Shown: positions 16,717 to 29,593, numbered from the stretch's first letter. The stretch is 64,000 nucleotides of DNA from Stenotrophomonas maltophilia (GCF_004684085.1 NZ_SRHZ01000002.1:1-64000); one strand, 5' to 3'. Numbers and translations are program-made. Notes: generated by a model not told the origin, from the sequence alone.

Positions 16717-17670
16717 ATGAGCGTGGCGGTGCGAGGAAGGTCTGCGCGGGGATGGGGGCTGGCAGCCATGCTGCTGCTGGCCGTGGCGGCGTGCCGCGAA
16801 TCGGCCGACGATCCGGCCAAGCCGGCCGCCGAACCGGTGGCAGCGGTGCAGGCAATGGCCCTGCGCCTGGCTGAAGACGATCTGGTCGGCTACGCAAAGC
16901 TGTCGGTACCGCCGAGCCAGTACCAGCGGCTGCAGCAGGCCTGGACCGAGGGCCACAGCCAGTGGCCGCTGACCGAACTGCCGCTGGGTGACCAGTTGTT
17001 GCCGATGCTGGCCGCACTGCGCAAGCCCAATGCCAGCGCCGAACTGCAACGCAGCTTCGACCGCCAGCTGGCCGGCCAGGCCAGCGCCGTACGCCAGGCG
17101 GCGCAGTCGATGGGCAACTTCGGTGTGCAGTATCTGCGTCACCAGAAGGGCTTCACGCCGGGCCAGCAGGCCCATTACGTCGCCCTGGTCCAGACCCTCG
17201 CCGAGTGGGCGCAGGGAGCACCGATCAGCGACCGCGCCCGCGCCCGCAGCACCATCGCCGCGCTGGTCGGTGCCGCCGGCAAGGTCGGCTTCGACGACGA
17301 GGCCGGCCTGCAGGCCGCGGGCATGGAGGGCAGCCTGCAGCAGCTGGCACCGTTCATCCACACCCTCAAGGCGGTGCTGGGCAGCTACGGGCTGGGCGTG
17401 GACGACGCACTGCGCAGCGTGCGCGGCGAACTGCTGTCGGTTGAGGGCGACAATGCGCTGGTGCGCCTGCGTTACGACCTCGCCGGCCGCGAGATGAGCC
17501 TGCAGTTGCCGCTGAGCCGGCGCGAAGGCCACTGGTACCTGACCCGCACCCTGGCCGATACCGATGCCCTGCTGCGCAAGGCCGACGCGGCCCGTGCAGC
17601 GGCGGCCCCGGCGCCGGTTGAAGCCCCTGCCGAGGGTGGGGAAGCGGCAACGCCGCCGCCTAAGCCATAA
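16717..17670 (+). CDS. Hypothetical lipoprotein
   Basis: 317-aa protein with a lipoprotein signal (lipobox near LAVAAC, about residue 28). The mature part is helical and rich in Ala, Gln and Leu, with no recognisable enzyme motif, and a Pro/Ala-rich tail ends it. The start at 16717 follows GGGGAG; a longer frame to 16660 has no such site. It ends exactly where the plsB ATG begins (the last A of TAA is the first base of ATG), so translation is coupled to plsB. I do not recognise the family; a link to envelope lipid homeostasis is suggested only by this coupling. Confidence 0.65.
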   Translation: MSVAVRGRSARGWGLAAMLLLAVAACRESADDPAKPAAEPVAAVQAMALRLAEDDLVGYAKLSVPPSQYQRLQQAWTEGHSQWPLTELPLGDQLLPMLAALRKPNASAELQRSFDRQLAGQASAVRQAAQSMGNFGVQYLRHQKGFTPGQQAHYVALVQTLAEWAQGAPISDRARARSTIAALVGAAGKVGFDDEAGLQAAGMEGSLQQLAPFIHTLKAVLGSYGLGVDDALRSVRGELLSVEGDNALVRLRYDLAGREMSLQLPLSRREGHWYLTRTLADTDALLRKADAARAAAAPAPVEAPAEGGEAATPPPKP

Positions 17671-20306
17671 TGGCGCCGATGTCGAAACAGAACCCGCTGC
17701 CGTTCCCCGGCGAAGAATCCCCGTCGACGCCCGCCGATACGGTGCCGGCGTCCCCCTCGACCGGTACCGGCCCGAACCCGGTGCCGCCGCCCGCGCACGC
17801 GCGTCCGGCCGGCCGCCGCCCGCTGTGGGCACGGTTGCTGGGCCGCCTGGTCGAGCCGTGGCTGTCGCTCAAGATCGAGCCGGAAGACCCGGGCCAGCAC
17901 AACGATGGCCGCCCGGTCATGTACGTGCTGGAAGACTACGGCCTGTCCAACGCGCTGATCCTGGACAAGGCCTGCCGCCAGGCCGGCCTGCCGTCGCCGC
18001 TGGTGCCGCTGGCCGGTGACCCCACCGGCCGCAAGCGTGCCTACCTGGCGCTGTCGCGGCGCAGCTCCAGCAACTCGCTGATCCCCGAGCAGCGTGGCGC
18101 CAAGACCCATTCCGATTCGCTGGCCAAGGTGCTGCAGGCGCATCGCGTACGCGACGACCTGGACGTGCATCTGGTGCCGGTGTCGATCTTCGTCGGCCGC
18201 GCGCCGGACAAGCAGAGCGGCTGGTTCGCCGTGCTGTTCTCGGAAAACTGGGCGCTGGTCGGCCGCTTCCGCCGCCTGCTGGCAGTACTGCTGAACGGCC
18301 GCAGCACCATCGTCCGCTTCGCCCCGCCGATCTCGCTGCGCAGCACCGTGGACGAAGGCCTGGAGCCGGAGCGCACGGTACGCAAGCTGCAGCGCGTGCT
18401 GCGTACCCACTTCCGCCGCATCCGTGAATCGGTGATCGGCCCCGACCTGTCGACCCGGCGCCTGCTGGTGGACCAGGTGCTGGCGGCCGAGCCGGTGCGC
18501 GAAGCGATCGCCGCACAGGCCAAGCGGGACAATTCGAAGCCGGCCGACGCCTGGAAGAAGGCGCACGCCTACGCCTGGGAAATCGCCGCGGACTATTCCA
18601 GCCCGGTGGTGCGCTCGGCCAGCTTCATGCTCAGCCATGTGTGGAACCGCATCTACGCTGGCGTGCTGGTGCACCACCTGGACAAGTTCAAGGCCGCTGC
18701 GCCGGGCCACGAAGTGGTCTACGTGCCCAGCCACCGCAGCCACATGGACTACCTGCTGCTGTCCTACCTGCTGTACGACCGTGGCATCGTGCCGCCGCAC
18801 ATCGTGGCCGGCATCAACCTGAACCTGCCGGTGGTCGGCACGCTGCTGCGCAAGGGCGGCGCGTTCTTCATCCGCCGTTCGATCCGTGGCAACGCACTGT
18901 ATTCGGCGGTGCTCAGTGAGTACGTCGCGCAGCTGGTGGCCGGAGGCTACTCGCTGGAGTACTTCGTCGAGGGTGGCCGCTCGCGTACCGGGCGCCTGCT
19001 GCAGCCCAAGGGCGGCATGATCTCGATGACGCTGCGTGCGTTCCTGCGCCAGCCGCGCAAGCCGGTGCTGTTCCAGCCCATCTACATCGGTTACGAGAAG
19101 CTGATGGAAGGCGGCAGCTACCTGGATGAACTGTCCGGGCGGCCGAAGGAAAAGGAATCGATCTGGTCGCTGCTGTGGGGCATCCCCAAGGTGCTCAAGC
19201 AGAACTACGGCCAGGTAGTGGTGAACTTCGGCGAGCCGATCGCGTTGAACGACGTGCTGGCCGAGAAAGCCCCGGAGTGGGGCGGCGAAGCGGTGTCCGA
19301 GGACGAGAAGCCGTCGTGGCTGTCGACCACCGTCGACACCCTGGCCGAGCGCATCCAGGTGCGCATCAACGGTGCCGCCGACGTCAACCCGATCAACCTG
19401 CTGGCGCTGGCCCTGCTGTCCACGCCCAAGCACGCGATGGGCGAGGCCGACCTGATCGCGCAGATCGAGCTGTGCAAGACCCTGCTGGTGGAAATGCCGT
19501 ATTCGGGCCGGGTGACGGTGACTCCGCATTCGCCGGAGCGGATCATCGCCCACGCCGAGGAAATCAACGTCCTCACCCGCATCAAGCATCCGCTGGGCGA
19601 CGTGCTGAGCGTCAGTGGCGATACCGCGGTGCTGCTCAGCTACTTCCGCAACAACGTGGTGCACCTGTTCACTGCATCGTCGTGGGTGGCCTGCTGCTTC
19701 CAGAACAACCGCCGCATGAGCCGTACCGGCCTGGTGCAGCTGGGTCGCACGGTGTACCCGTTCCTGCAGGCTGAACTGTTCCTGCCCTGGACCGAGGACG
19801 AGTTCGCGCAGCGCATCGACCAGACCATCGACGTGTTCGTCCGCGAAGGGCTGCTGCAGAACGTCAACGAAGACGACGGCGGCATCCTCGCCCGCAACAC
19901 CGGGCAGACCGACGAGGTGTTCCGCCTGCGGGCCATCGGCCACTCGCTGCAGCAGGCCTTCGAGCGCTATTACATCGCCATCTCGGTGCTGGTGAAGAAC
20001 GGCCCGGGCGTGCTGGGCGCCGCCGAACTGGAAAGCCTGTGCCAGCAGGCCGCGCAGCGGCTCAGCCTGCTCTACGCACCGGCCGCGCCGGAGTTCTTCG
20101 ACAAGTCGCTGTTCCGTGGCTTCATCCAGAAGCTGCGTGAGCTGCGCCTGGTCTGGCCGGACGAGAACAGCAAGCTGCTGTTCGACGAACGCCTGGATGC
20201 CTGGGCCAAGGATGCCAAGTTCATCCTCGGCCGCGAACTGCGCCACACCATCGAACGGGTCAGCCCGGAAGCGGCACGCCCGGACGAGCCGGCGACGCAG
20301 GATTGA
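17670..20306 (+). CDS. plsB: Glycerol-3-phosphate 1-O-acyltransferase
   Basis: 878-aa membrane-associated acyltransferase that makes lysophosphatidic acid from glycerol-3-phosphate, the first step of phospholipid synthesis. The acyltransferase motifs are in order: HRSHMD (residues 355-360, catalytic H-x4-D), the GAFFIRRS block, the FVEGGRSRTGR block and the FQPIYIGYEKL block. Length matches E. coli PlsB (about 807 aa) plus a longer, Pro-rich N-terminus. Two starts are possible: 17670 (overlapping the previous stop) and an ATG at 17679. The small secreted protein gene overlaps its end (TTGA). Confidence 0.94.
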   Translation: MAPMSKQNPLPFPGEESPSTPADTVPASPSTGTGPNPVPPPAHARPAGRRPLWARLLGRLVEPWLSLKIEPEDPGQHNDGRPVMYVLEDYGLSNALILDKACRQAGLPSPLVPLAGDPTGRKRAYLALSRRSSSNSLIPEQRGAKTHSDSLAKVLQAHRVRDDLDVHLVPVSIFVGRAPDKQSGWFAVLFSENWALVGRFRRLLAVLLNGRSTIVRFAPPISLRSTVDEGLEPERTVRKLQRVLRTHFRRIRESVIGPDLSTRRLLVDQVLAAEPVREAIAAQAKRDNSKPADAWKKAHAYAWEIAADYSSPVVRSASFMLSHVWNRIYAGVLVHHLDKFKAAAPGHEVVYVPSHRSHMDYLLLSYLLYDRGIVPPHIVAGINLNLPVVGTLLRKGGAFFIRRSIRGNALYSAVLSEYVAQLVAGGYSLEYFVEGGRSRTGRLLQPKGGMISMTLRAFLRQPRKPVLFQPIYIGYEKLMEGGSYLDELSGRPKEKESIWSLLWGIPKVLKQNYGQVVVNFGEPIALNDVLAEKAPEWGGEAVSEDEKPSWLSTTVDTLAERIQVRINGAADVNPINLLALALLSTPKHAMGEADLIAQIELCKTLLVEMPYSGRVTVTPHSPERIIAHAEEINVLTRIKHPLGDVLSVSGDTAVLLSYFRNNVVHLFTASSWVACCFQNNRRMSRTGLVQLGRTVYPFLQAELFLPWTEDEFAQRIDQTIDVFVREGLLQNVNEDDGGILARNTGQTDEVFRLRAIGHSLQQAFERYYIAISVLVKNGPGVLGAAELESLCQQAAQRLSLLYAPAAPEFFDKSLFRGFIQKLRELRLVWPDENSKLLFDERLDAWAKDAKFILGRELRHTIERVSPEAARPDEPATQD

Positions 20307-20659
20307 TCCTGCGCACGGCCCCTGCCTGGCGGGTGCTGATCGCCATTGCGGCGCTGGCGGTCGGTACGGTGCAGGCCGCCGAGGCGTGCGTGGATGACAA
20401 CCTGCCCGGGCGGCTGGCCGATGCGCCGGTACGCCTGTGTGTCGAGGTGACAGACGGACAGCCGGCGCAGTACACCCTGTGGCTGGCCGGTGAAGTGCGC
20501 GTCAGCGGTGAGGAACCGGCTGCCCGCCAGGGCCTTGCCGGTGACTGGTACGGCCATCCGCTGCTGCTGCGCTGTACGCGTGACGGGGCGTTGCACCGCT
20601 GCGCGTTGCGCGTGGACGGTGACGCTGCCTGGCGTGCGGATCTGCCGCTGCCGGGCTGA
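20303..20659 (+). CDS. Small secreted hypothetical protein
   Basis: 118-aa frame starting with TTG that overlaps the plsB stop. Residues 1-25 form a signal peptide (cleavage near VQAAEA). The mature part has four cysteines (ACVDD, RLCVE, LRCTR, HRCAL) spaced as two likely disulfides, and beta-strand-like alternation. No family recognised. The rare TTG start is supported by the exact stop/start overlap and by the good signal peptide it yields. A tandem REP array follows 12 nt after the stop. Confidence 0.55.
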   Translation: MILRTAPAWRVLIAIAALAVGTVQAAEACVDDNLPGRLADAPVRLCVEVTDGQPAQYTLWLAGEVRVSGEEPAARQGLAGDWYGHPLLLRCTRDGALHRCALRVDGDAAWRADLPLPG

Positions 20660-20670
20660 CCCTTGGCGGT

Positions 20671-20848
20671 CATCCACGCATGGCGTGGATCTACCGGGCA
20701 TCACGTGGGGTGTGGATTTACGGGGCATCCACGCATGGCGTGGATCTACCGGGCATCACGTCGGGTGTGGATTTACGGGGCATCCACGCGTGGCGTGGGT
20801 CTACCGGGAAGGGGCGCGCCGGCAGTAGATCCACGCCATGCGTGGATG
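20671..20848. repeat. 55-bp tandem REP array plus inverted copy
   Basis: Three units begin CATCCACGC(A/G)TGGCGTGG at 20671, 20726 and 20781, giving a period of exactly 55 bp. Each contains one ATCCACGC palindrome and a spacer ending GTGTGGATTTACGGGG; the third unit is truncated. A GTAG element in the opposite orientation closes the array (20825-20847). The array separates the convergent genes of the small secreted protein and the DUF465 protein. Confidence 0.85.
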
Positions 20849-20857
20849 GGCCACCGG

Positions 20858-21061
20858 TTACGCCGGTTCGTCGGGAATCTGCAGGCTTTCCAGCTTGGTG
20901 ATGCAGTCCTTCAGCTGCAGCTTGCGCCGCTTCAGCCGCTTGGACTCCAGCTCGTCCTCACCGTTGGCGGCCATGCGGGTGATCTGTTCATCCAGCAGGC
21001 GGTGCTCGGCGCGCAGGGCGGCGAGGTGTTCGACGATCTCGGCGGGGCTGTAGGTGTCCAC
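20858..21061 (-). CDS. DUF465/YdcH family small protein
   Basis: 67-aa helical protein of the YdcH/DUF465 family: EIVEHLAALRAEHRLLDEQI then a charged LKRRKLQLKDCITKL segment, an antiparallel helical hairpin. The function of the family is not established. The start is taken as the GTG at 21061, where GGAGG lies only 2 nt upstream (closer than usual); no ATG exists in frame nearby, and the family length (about 65-75 aa) fits. It is divergent from ttcA across 90 nt. Confidence 0.75.
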   Translation of the reverse strand: MDTYSPAEIVEHLAALRAEHRLLDEQITRMAANGEDELESKRLKRRKLQLKDCITKLESLQIPDEPA

Positions 21062-21151
21062 AGCCTCCGAGCATACACAGCGATGATGACTGCCGGGAGA
21101 GGGAAATCCCGACACGGGGCCCGGGCTGCCGCAAGCCGTTAGAATGGACCG

Positions 21152-22048
21152 ATGACCGCCGTGATTTCCCTGCCCGATCCTTCGCAGCGCGCTTCGCGTG
21201 ATCCACGCGTGGCCGGGCCGGGGCTGGACAGACTGGGCAAGCGCCTGCGTCGCCAGGTCGGCCAGGCCATCGCCGACTTCGGTATGATCGAAGCCGGAGA
21301 CAAGGTCATGGTCTGCCTGTCCGGCGGCAAGGACAGCTACACCCTGCTGGACCTGCTGCTGCAGCTGCAGAAAAAGGCGCCGGTGCCGTTCGAACTGGTT
21401 GCGGTGAACCTGGACCAGAAGCAGCCCGGTTTCCCCGAACATGTCCTGCCGGAGTACCTGGCCGCGCTGGGTGTGCCGTATCAGATCATCGAGCAGGACA
21501 CCTACTCGGTGGTCAGCCGGGTCATCCCGGAAGGCCGCACGATGTGTTCACTGTGCTCGCGCCTGCGCCGGGGCGCGCTGTACAACCACGCCAAGGCGCA
21601 TGGCTTCACCCGGATCGCGCTGGGCCATCATTGCGACGACAGGGTGGCTACGTTGTTCATGAACCTGTTCCACCATGCCAAACTGGCTGCCATGCCACCG
21701 AAGCTGCTCAGCGACGATGGCCAGCACGTGGTGATCCGCCCGCTGGCCTACGTGCGCGAGCACGATATCGCCGAGTATGCGCAGGCCCGCCGTTTCCCGA
21801 TCATTCCCTGCACCCTGTGTGGCAGCCAGGAAAACCTGCAGCGTCGGCAGGTCGGCCTGATGCTCAAGCAGTGGGACCAGGACCATCCGGGCCGTATCGA
21901 ACAGATCGCACGCGCCATGGCTGATGTGCGGCCAGCGCAACTGGCCGATGCCACGCTGTTCGATTTCAAGGCCCTGGGCCGTAGCGGGCACGCGGCGCAT
22001 GCCGATGCCTGGCTGGCCGACGCAGTCCCCGAGACGCCTGCCGTTTAA
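21152..22048 (+). CDS. ttcA: tRNA 2-thiocytidine(32) synthetase TtcA
   Basis: 298-aa PP-loop enzyme that thiolates cytidine 32 of some tRNAs, using a 4Fe-4S cluster and ATP. The PP-loop is [13 protein letters not shown]. The cluster cysteines are in [11 protein letters not shown] and [12 protein letters not shown], the two TtcA C-x2-C pairs. The ALGHHCDDR block is also typical. Cytoplasmic; it is followed 36 nt later by rdgC on the same strand. Confidence 0.95.
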   Translation: MTAVISLPDPSQRASRDPRVAGPGLDRLGKRLRRQVGQAIADFGMIEAGDKVMVCLSGGKDSYTLLDLLLQLQKKAPVPFELVAVNLDQKQPGFPEHVLPEYLAALGVPYQIIEQDTYSVVSRVIPEGRTMCSLCSRLRRGALYNHAKAHGFTRIALGHHCDDRVATLFMNLFHHAKLAAMPPKLLSDDGQHVVIRPLAYVREHDIAEYAQARRFPIIPCTLCGSQENLQRRQVGLMLKQWDQDHPGRIEQIARAMADVRPAQLADATLFDFKALGRSGHAAHADAWLADAVPETPAV

Positions 22049-22084
22049 GGTCGGGCGCCCTTCTACTTCAGACACCGGAATTCC

Positions 22085-22990
22085 ATGTTCTTTCGCAACC
22101 TGACGTTCTTCCGTTTCCCGACCACCACTGATTTTTCCGAAGTCGACACCCTGCTGCCGCACGCCCTGCTGAAGCCGGTCGGCGCGCTGGAAATGAATTC
22201 GCGCGGTTTCATCTCGCCGTTCGGCCGCGAGGAGAAGGAACTGCTCTCCCACCGCATTGCCGAGCACCTGTGGCTGACCGTGGGCGGCGAGGACAAGATC
22301 CTGCCGGCGGCGGTGGTCAACGACCTGCTCGAGCGCAAGCTGGAGGAGATCGAAGAGAAGGAAGGCCGCCGCCCGGGTGGCCGCGAGCGCAAGCGCATGA
22401 AGGACGACCTGCTGCATGAACTGCTGCCGCGCGCCTTCGTGAAGTCCTCGCGCAACGACGCCTTCATCGACATGCAGCACGGCTACGTCGCGGTCGATAC
22501 CTCCAGCCGCAAGACGGGCGAGTACTTCATGTCCGACATCCGCGGCCTGCTCGGCAGCTTCCCGGCGATGCCGCTGAACGCCGAAGTCGCGCCGCGCTCG
22601 ATCCTGACCGGCTGGATCGCCGGCGAGCCGCTGCCGACTGGGCTGATCCTGGGCGAAGAGTGCGAGATGAAGGACCCGGTCGAGGGTGGCGCGGTGGTCA
22701 AGTGCCAGCACCAGGAACTGCGCTGCGACGAGATCGACAAGCACCTGGACGCCGGCAAGCAGGTGACCAAGCTGGCGCTGATCTTCGAGGACAACCTGTC
22801 CTTCGTCATCGGCGACGACCTGATCGTGCGCAAGCTGAAGTTCCTCGACGGCGCCCTGGACCAGCTGGAGCATGCCGACGAAGACGGTCGCCGTGCCGAG
22901 TTCGATGCCCGCTTCGCCCTGCAGAGCGCCGAGATCCGCCGCCTGTTCCTGTTGCTGGAAGAAGCCTTCAAGCTCAGCAAGGCTGACTGA
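22085..22990 (+). CDS. rdgC: Recombination-associated protein RdgC
   Basis: 301-aa ring-forming DNA-binding protein that restrains RecA. The start MFFRNLTFFRFP, the GFISPFGR motif and the ending EIRRLFLLLEEAFKLSKAD are diagnostic. Length equals that of E. coli RdgC (about 303 aa). Codon use is that of a normal housekeeping gene. It lies 36 nt downstream of ttcA. Confidence 0.95.
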   Translation: MFFRNLTFFRFPTTTDFSEVDTLLPHALLKPVGALEMNSRGFISPFGREEKELLSHRIAEHLWLTVGGEDKILPAAVVNDLLERKLEEIEEKEGRRPGGRERKRMKDDLLHELLPRAFVKSSRNDAFIDMQHGYVAVDTSSRKTGEYFMSDIRGLLGSFPAMPLNAEVAPRSILTGWIAGEPLPTGLILGEECEMKDPVEGGAVVKCQHQELRCDEIDKHLDAGKQVTKLALIFEDNLSFVIGDDLIVRKLKFLDGALDQLEHADEDGRRAEFDARFALQSAEIRRLFLLLEEAFKLSKAD

Positions 22991-23049
22991 ACAGGCAGCC
23001 CGACGGCCGCCGGTCATCCGGCGGCCCGAAGCAGCGCTATGCTGGTCGC

Positions 23050-23829
23050 ATGAGCCGTCTGCTGCGCCGCCTGATCAGCCCGACCCCGCCCGCCACCGTA
23101 CAGCGCGACACCGTTCGCCTGCGCCTGGAGGATGCCGAGATCGAGGTCCTGCGCGTGCGCGATCCGCGTGCGCGCCGGATCAAGCTGAGCGTGGACGAGC
23201 GCGGCGCACGGTTGACCCTGCCGCCGCGCGCAAGCCTGGTGATGGGCGAGCGCTTCCTGGAACAGCACCGCGACTGGCTGGCGCTGCAGCTGCGCCAGTA
23301 CCAGGGCCAGGGACTGCCGGCACCCCTGCAGCCGGGCGAAGCCGGCGTGCTGCCACTGCGCGGCGAACTGTTGCCGCTGCGTTGGCAGGAAGGTCGCTAC
23401 GCACGGCTGGAGATCGACGACCACGGCGCATGCGTGCAATGGCCGAGCCGTGGCGGCGATGCGACCCTGCGGCGCCTGCTGCGCGAGTTCTACGAAGCAC
23501 AGACCCGCGCCGATGTCGGCCGCTGGCTGCCGAAGTACCTTCCTTCCCTCCCACGCGCACCCAGCCGCCTGCGCCTGAAGGTGATGTCCTCGCAATGGGG
23601 CTCACTGGCCCCCGATGGCAGCATGGCATTGGACCTGGCCCTGGTGCTCGGTCGTTCGGAAGCGTTCGAGTACGTGCTGGTGCACGAGCTCTGCCACCTG
23701 ATCCAGGCCAACCACTCGCCTGCGTTCTGGCACGAAGTGGAACAACGCTTCCCCGCTTGGCGCGAACAGCGCGATTACTTCCAGCTGGAAGGCCGCCGAC
23801 TGAAGGCGATGCTGCGGCAACTGCTATAG
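23050..23829 (+). CDS. YgjP/SprT-like zinc metalloprotease (DUF45)
   Basis: 259-aa protein of the YgjP-like M48-related group. The zinc motif HELCH is in the block LVHELCHLIQANHSPAFWHEVEQ, where the later His and Glu are the usual third ligand region. The N-terminal half carries a beta-rich DUF45 part (IKLSVDERGARLTLPPR). No signal peptide, so cytoplasmic. Its substrate is unknown. It is alone after rdgC and followed by a 7-bp hairpin. Confidence 0.85.
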   Translation: MSRLLRRLISPTPPATVQRDTVRLRLEDAEIEVLRVRDPRARRIKLSVDERGARLTLPPRASLVMGERFLEQHRDWLALQLRQYQGQGLPAPLQPGEAGVLPLRGELLPLRWQEGRYARLEIDDHGACVQWPSRGGDATLRRLLREFYEAQTRADVGRWLPKYLPSLPRAPSRLRLKVMSSQWGSLAPDGSMALDLALVLGRSEAFEYVLVHELCHLIQANHSPAFWHEVEQRFPAWREQRDYFQLEGRRLKAMLRQLL

Positions 23830-23886
23830 CGCGCGGGCGCTACAGCCGTTGCCCACGCATTCTTCCTCTACCCCCGCCTTCGGCGC

Positions 23887-23906
23887 GCCCCTTCAACAGA
23901 AGGGGC
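23887..23906 (+). terminator. Small hairpin, possible terminator
   Basis: GCCCCTT-CAACAG-AAGGGGC, 7-bp perfect stem, 57 nt after the metalloprotease stop. It is followed by TTCAC rather than a long T run, so terminator strength is uncertain. Confidence 0.45.
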
Positions 23907-23966
23907 TTCACAATAGACACTGGCCCGCATCCGAGCGTGCGCGGTACCGACGTTCCGGGAGAGGTT

Positions 23967-24263
23967 ATGTGCGAGTTGCTTCAAATCATCAGGATCGCCG
24001 GCTTTGCACTCTGCGTGATTGCGGGGTTAACCGCCGTACTTTCTGCAAACGCTTACTGCAAAAAGAACGGAATCAACATGAATACCTTCGAGGGCATGTT
24101 CGAGATGTACCGGCGGGTTTTCAGGTTTGAGAACAAACGCCTCTCGATACTGATGTTGTCTACCACCTATGGCGGGGCCGTGGTGATGGCGGGGGTTGTC
24201 GCCATTACATTCTGGGGCCAGGCGCAAGGGTGTGACTTCCACATCAACAGGCTCGCGCGCTGA
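23967..24263 (+). CDS. Small two-TM membrane protein, unknown
   Basis: 98-aa protein with two hydrophobic segments (about residues 8-27 and 66-83) joined by a charged loop containing KKNGINMNTFEGMFEMYRR. GGGAGAGG just before the ATG at 23967 decides the start; the longer frame to 22872 overlaps rdgC out of phase. Base composition is visibly lower in G+C than its neighbours, so it may be a recent arrival. No family recognised. The 404-nt gap after it holds a GTAG palindrome and copy 3 of the dual-hairpin element on the same strand. Confidence 0.6.
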   Translation: MCELLQIIRIAGFALCVIAGLTAVLSANAYCKKNGINMNTFEGMFEMYRRVFRFENKRLSILMLSTTYGGAVVMAGVVAITFWGQAQGCDFHINRLAR

Positions 24264-24403
24264 ACTTGGCGGTGCATCGGCGCTCTCACAGGACTTTTCG
24301 TACGGAGCCTGGATAGAAGATCCCTCGGCATAGAACGCAAGAGCAGAGCGCATGTTTGGCTGACGCGCGTAGCGCAGGGTTCCAGTCATCACGTCGAAGA
24401 GCA

Positions 24404-24425
24404 GCCGAGCATGGCTCGGCTCTAC
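24404..24425 (-). repeat. GTAG REP palindrome (GCCGAGC subtype)
   Basis: GCCGAGC-ATG-GCTCGGC followed by CTAC, i.e. GTAG-headed on the minus strand. Same subtype as 3293-3314. Confidence 0.78.
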
Positions 24426-24494
24426 AGAAGAGCGCGCACAGCGCGCGACCCGCTTTTGCTCTTCTTTTCTTTCTTCCGTGGTGGGCACACCGGA

Positions 24495-24604
24495 ATCTGT
24501 CGAAGGACGGGATGGGTGGGATTGCGGGGGTGTCCGCGGCATGGATGCCGTGGCCAAGCCCCCATGGATGGGTCTACGGCGTCCCCCGTAATTCCACCCA
24601 TCCC
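24495..24604 (+). repeat. 111-bp dual-hairpin element, copy 3
   Basis: Begins ATCTGTCGAAGG (24495-24506). Outer arms 24509-24530 and 24583-24604 pair at all 22 positions if two G-U pairs are allowed. The core 24531-24582 is exactly 52 nt, with CCGCGGC-ATGGAT-GCCGTGG and CCC-ATGGAT-GGG. It lies after the small membrane protein gene, on its strand, facing the leftward methylglyoxal synthase gene. Confidence 0.8.
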
Positions 24605-24667
24605 GGCCAACCTCATGACCGCGCAGGCCCAACCCACCACGAGGGGCTCAGCCGTTGGCCGAATCCC

Positions 24668-25534
24668 TCAGCCCGCCCGCAACGCCGCCGCGGTCGCCCA
24701 CCGCGCCGCCACCCGTGGCGCCGTAATACACACCGCCTGATCGGTCACCGTCGTCACCGCGCGTTCCAGCAGCTGGATGTCCGCCTCGTGCTGGCGCGCC
24801 ACATGCGGATCCTCGAAGAAGATCGCGCGCTGGCAGCGCCCCTCCAGCACCCGGTCGGCAATCTGCGCGTCGCCACCCATCGGGCCGCTCTGGTAGCGCG
24901 TCACCCACGGTGTGTCGCTGGGCCAACCGCGGCTCCAGGCCAGCTCATTCAAGCGCTGGCCGGTGGTACCGGTCGCTACGCGCTCACCGAACCGGGCCAG
25001 CACATCGAAGTGCTCATCGGCGAAGGCCAGCATCGCCGGCTTCATCGCATCGTGCGCGATCAGGGCCAGCGTCTGCTGTTCGAACGCATGCAGGTCGTCG
25101 GCGCCGCCGTCGGCGGCCAGGCCGGCGTGGATACGTTCGACCTCGACCCAGTCGCGCGCCGTCGCCACGGTCGAAATGAACGGCTTGCCGTGGATCACGC
25201 ACTGTCGCTTCAGCGCGGTCGCTTCCGGGAACACCGAGGAGGGATCGACCGGATCGATCAGATAGATCGCGCCATCCAGGGTCCGCTCCGGGCCCATGCC
25301 GACCACCTCGGCAACCAGTTTCATCAACCCACCTTCGCGGCCATAGGGATAACGGTGCAGGCCGTCGTATCCGGCCAGGAAGCCATGCCGTTCGATCGCA
25401 TCATGGGTGCGCCCGACCGCGTGCAGCGATACACCGAGTTCGCGCAGACCGGGCTCGCTGGCACGCAGCCAACGGAACAGGGCGGCGCGCACGTCGTGGT
25501 GGTGAAGACGGTTGGCAGCCAAGCCGATACGCAT
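24668..25534 (-). CDS. mgsA: Two-domain methylglyoxal synthase
   Basis: 288-aa protein, about twice the usual length (E. coli MgsA is 152 aa). Residues about 155-288 are a full MGS domain converting dihydroxyacetone phosphate to methylglyoxal. It shows ALIAHDAMKP (His-Asp), ATGTTGQRL, GPMGGDAQI, and FFEDP followed by HEADIQ, so the catalytic aspartates and the His-x2-Asp are kept. Residues 1-150 look like a diverged second MGS-like domain: IGLAANRLHHHDV aligns with the first strand, VGRTHDAI with the phosphate loop, and DGAIYLIDPVDPSS with FFEDP, but the catalytic residues are lost. It is probably cytoplasmic, with the N-terminal domain regulatory. It is divergent from the hybrid kinase. Confidence 0.85.
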   Translation of the reverse strand: MRIGLAANRLHHHDVRAALFRWLRASEPGLRELGVSLHAVGRTHDAIERHGFLAGYDGLHRYPYGREGGLMKLVAEVVGMGPERTLDGAIYLIDPVDPSSVFPEATALKRQCVIHGKPFISTVATARDWVEVERIHAGLAADGGADDLHAFEQQTLALIAHDAMKPAMLAFADEHFDVLARFGERVATGTTGQRLNELAWSRGWPSDTPWVTRYQSGPMGGDAQIADRVLEGRCQRAIFFEDPHVARQHEADIQLLERAVTTVTDQAVCITAPRVAARWATAAALRAG

Positions 25535-25686
25535 CGAGAGCTCCGCAGGTACGGGTGAAGGCGGCAGTGTATGTCGCTATTTGCTTTTCTGGAGGCTTTT
25601 GCAACTTTCTTCATTGCCGCCCGTCCGCACGTCGATAGCGTGTCAGGCAGCGGTACCGCTGCGCGGCCGTTTCTTCCGCCTGCGAG

Positions 25687-29593
<3,907 letters not shown>

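Noticed and set aside
17472-20246. 924-codon open frame on the minus strand
   Set aside because: Antisense shadow of plsB; the plus strand carries all PlsB motifs in order.
20671-20848. Possible CRISPR array
   Set aside because: Period is 55 bp but the spacers are identical, and the repeat is a GTAG-type REP palindrome; no cas genes nearby.
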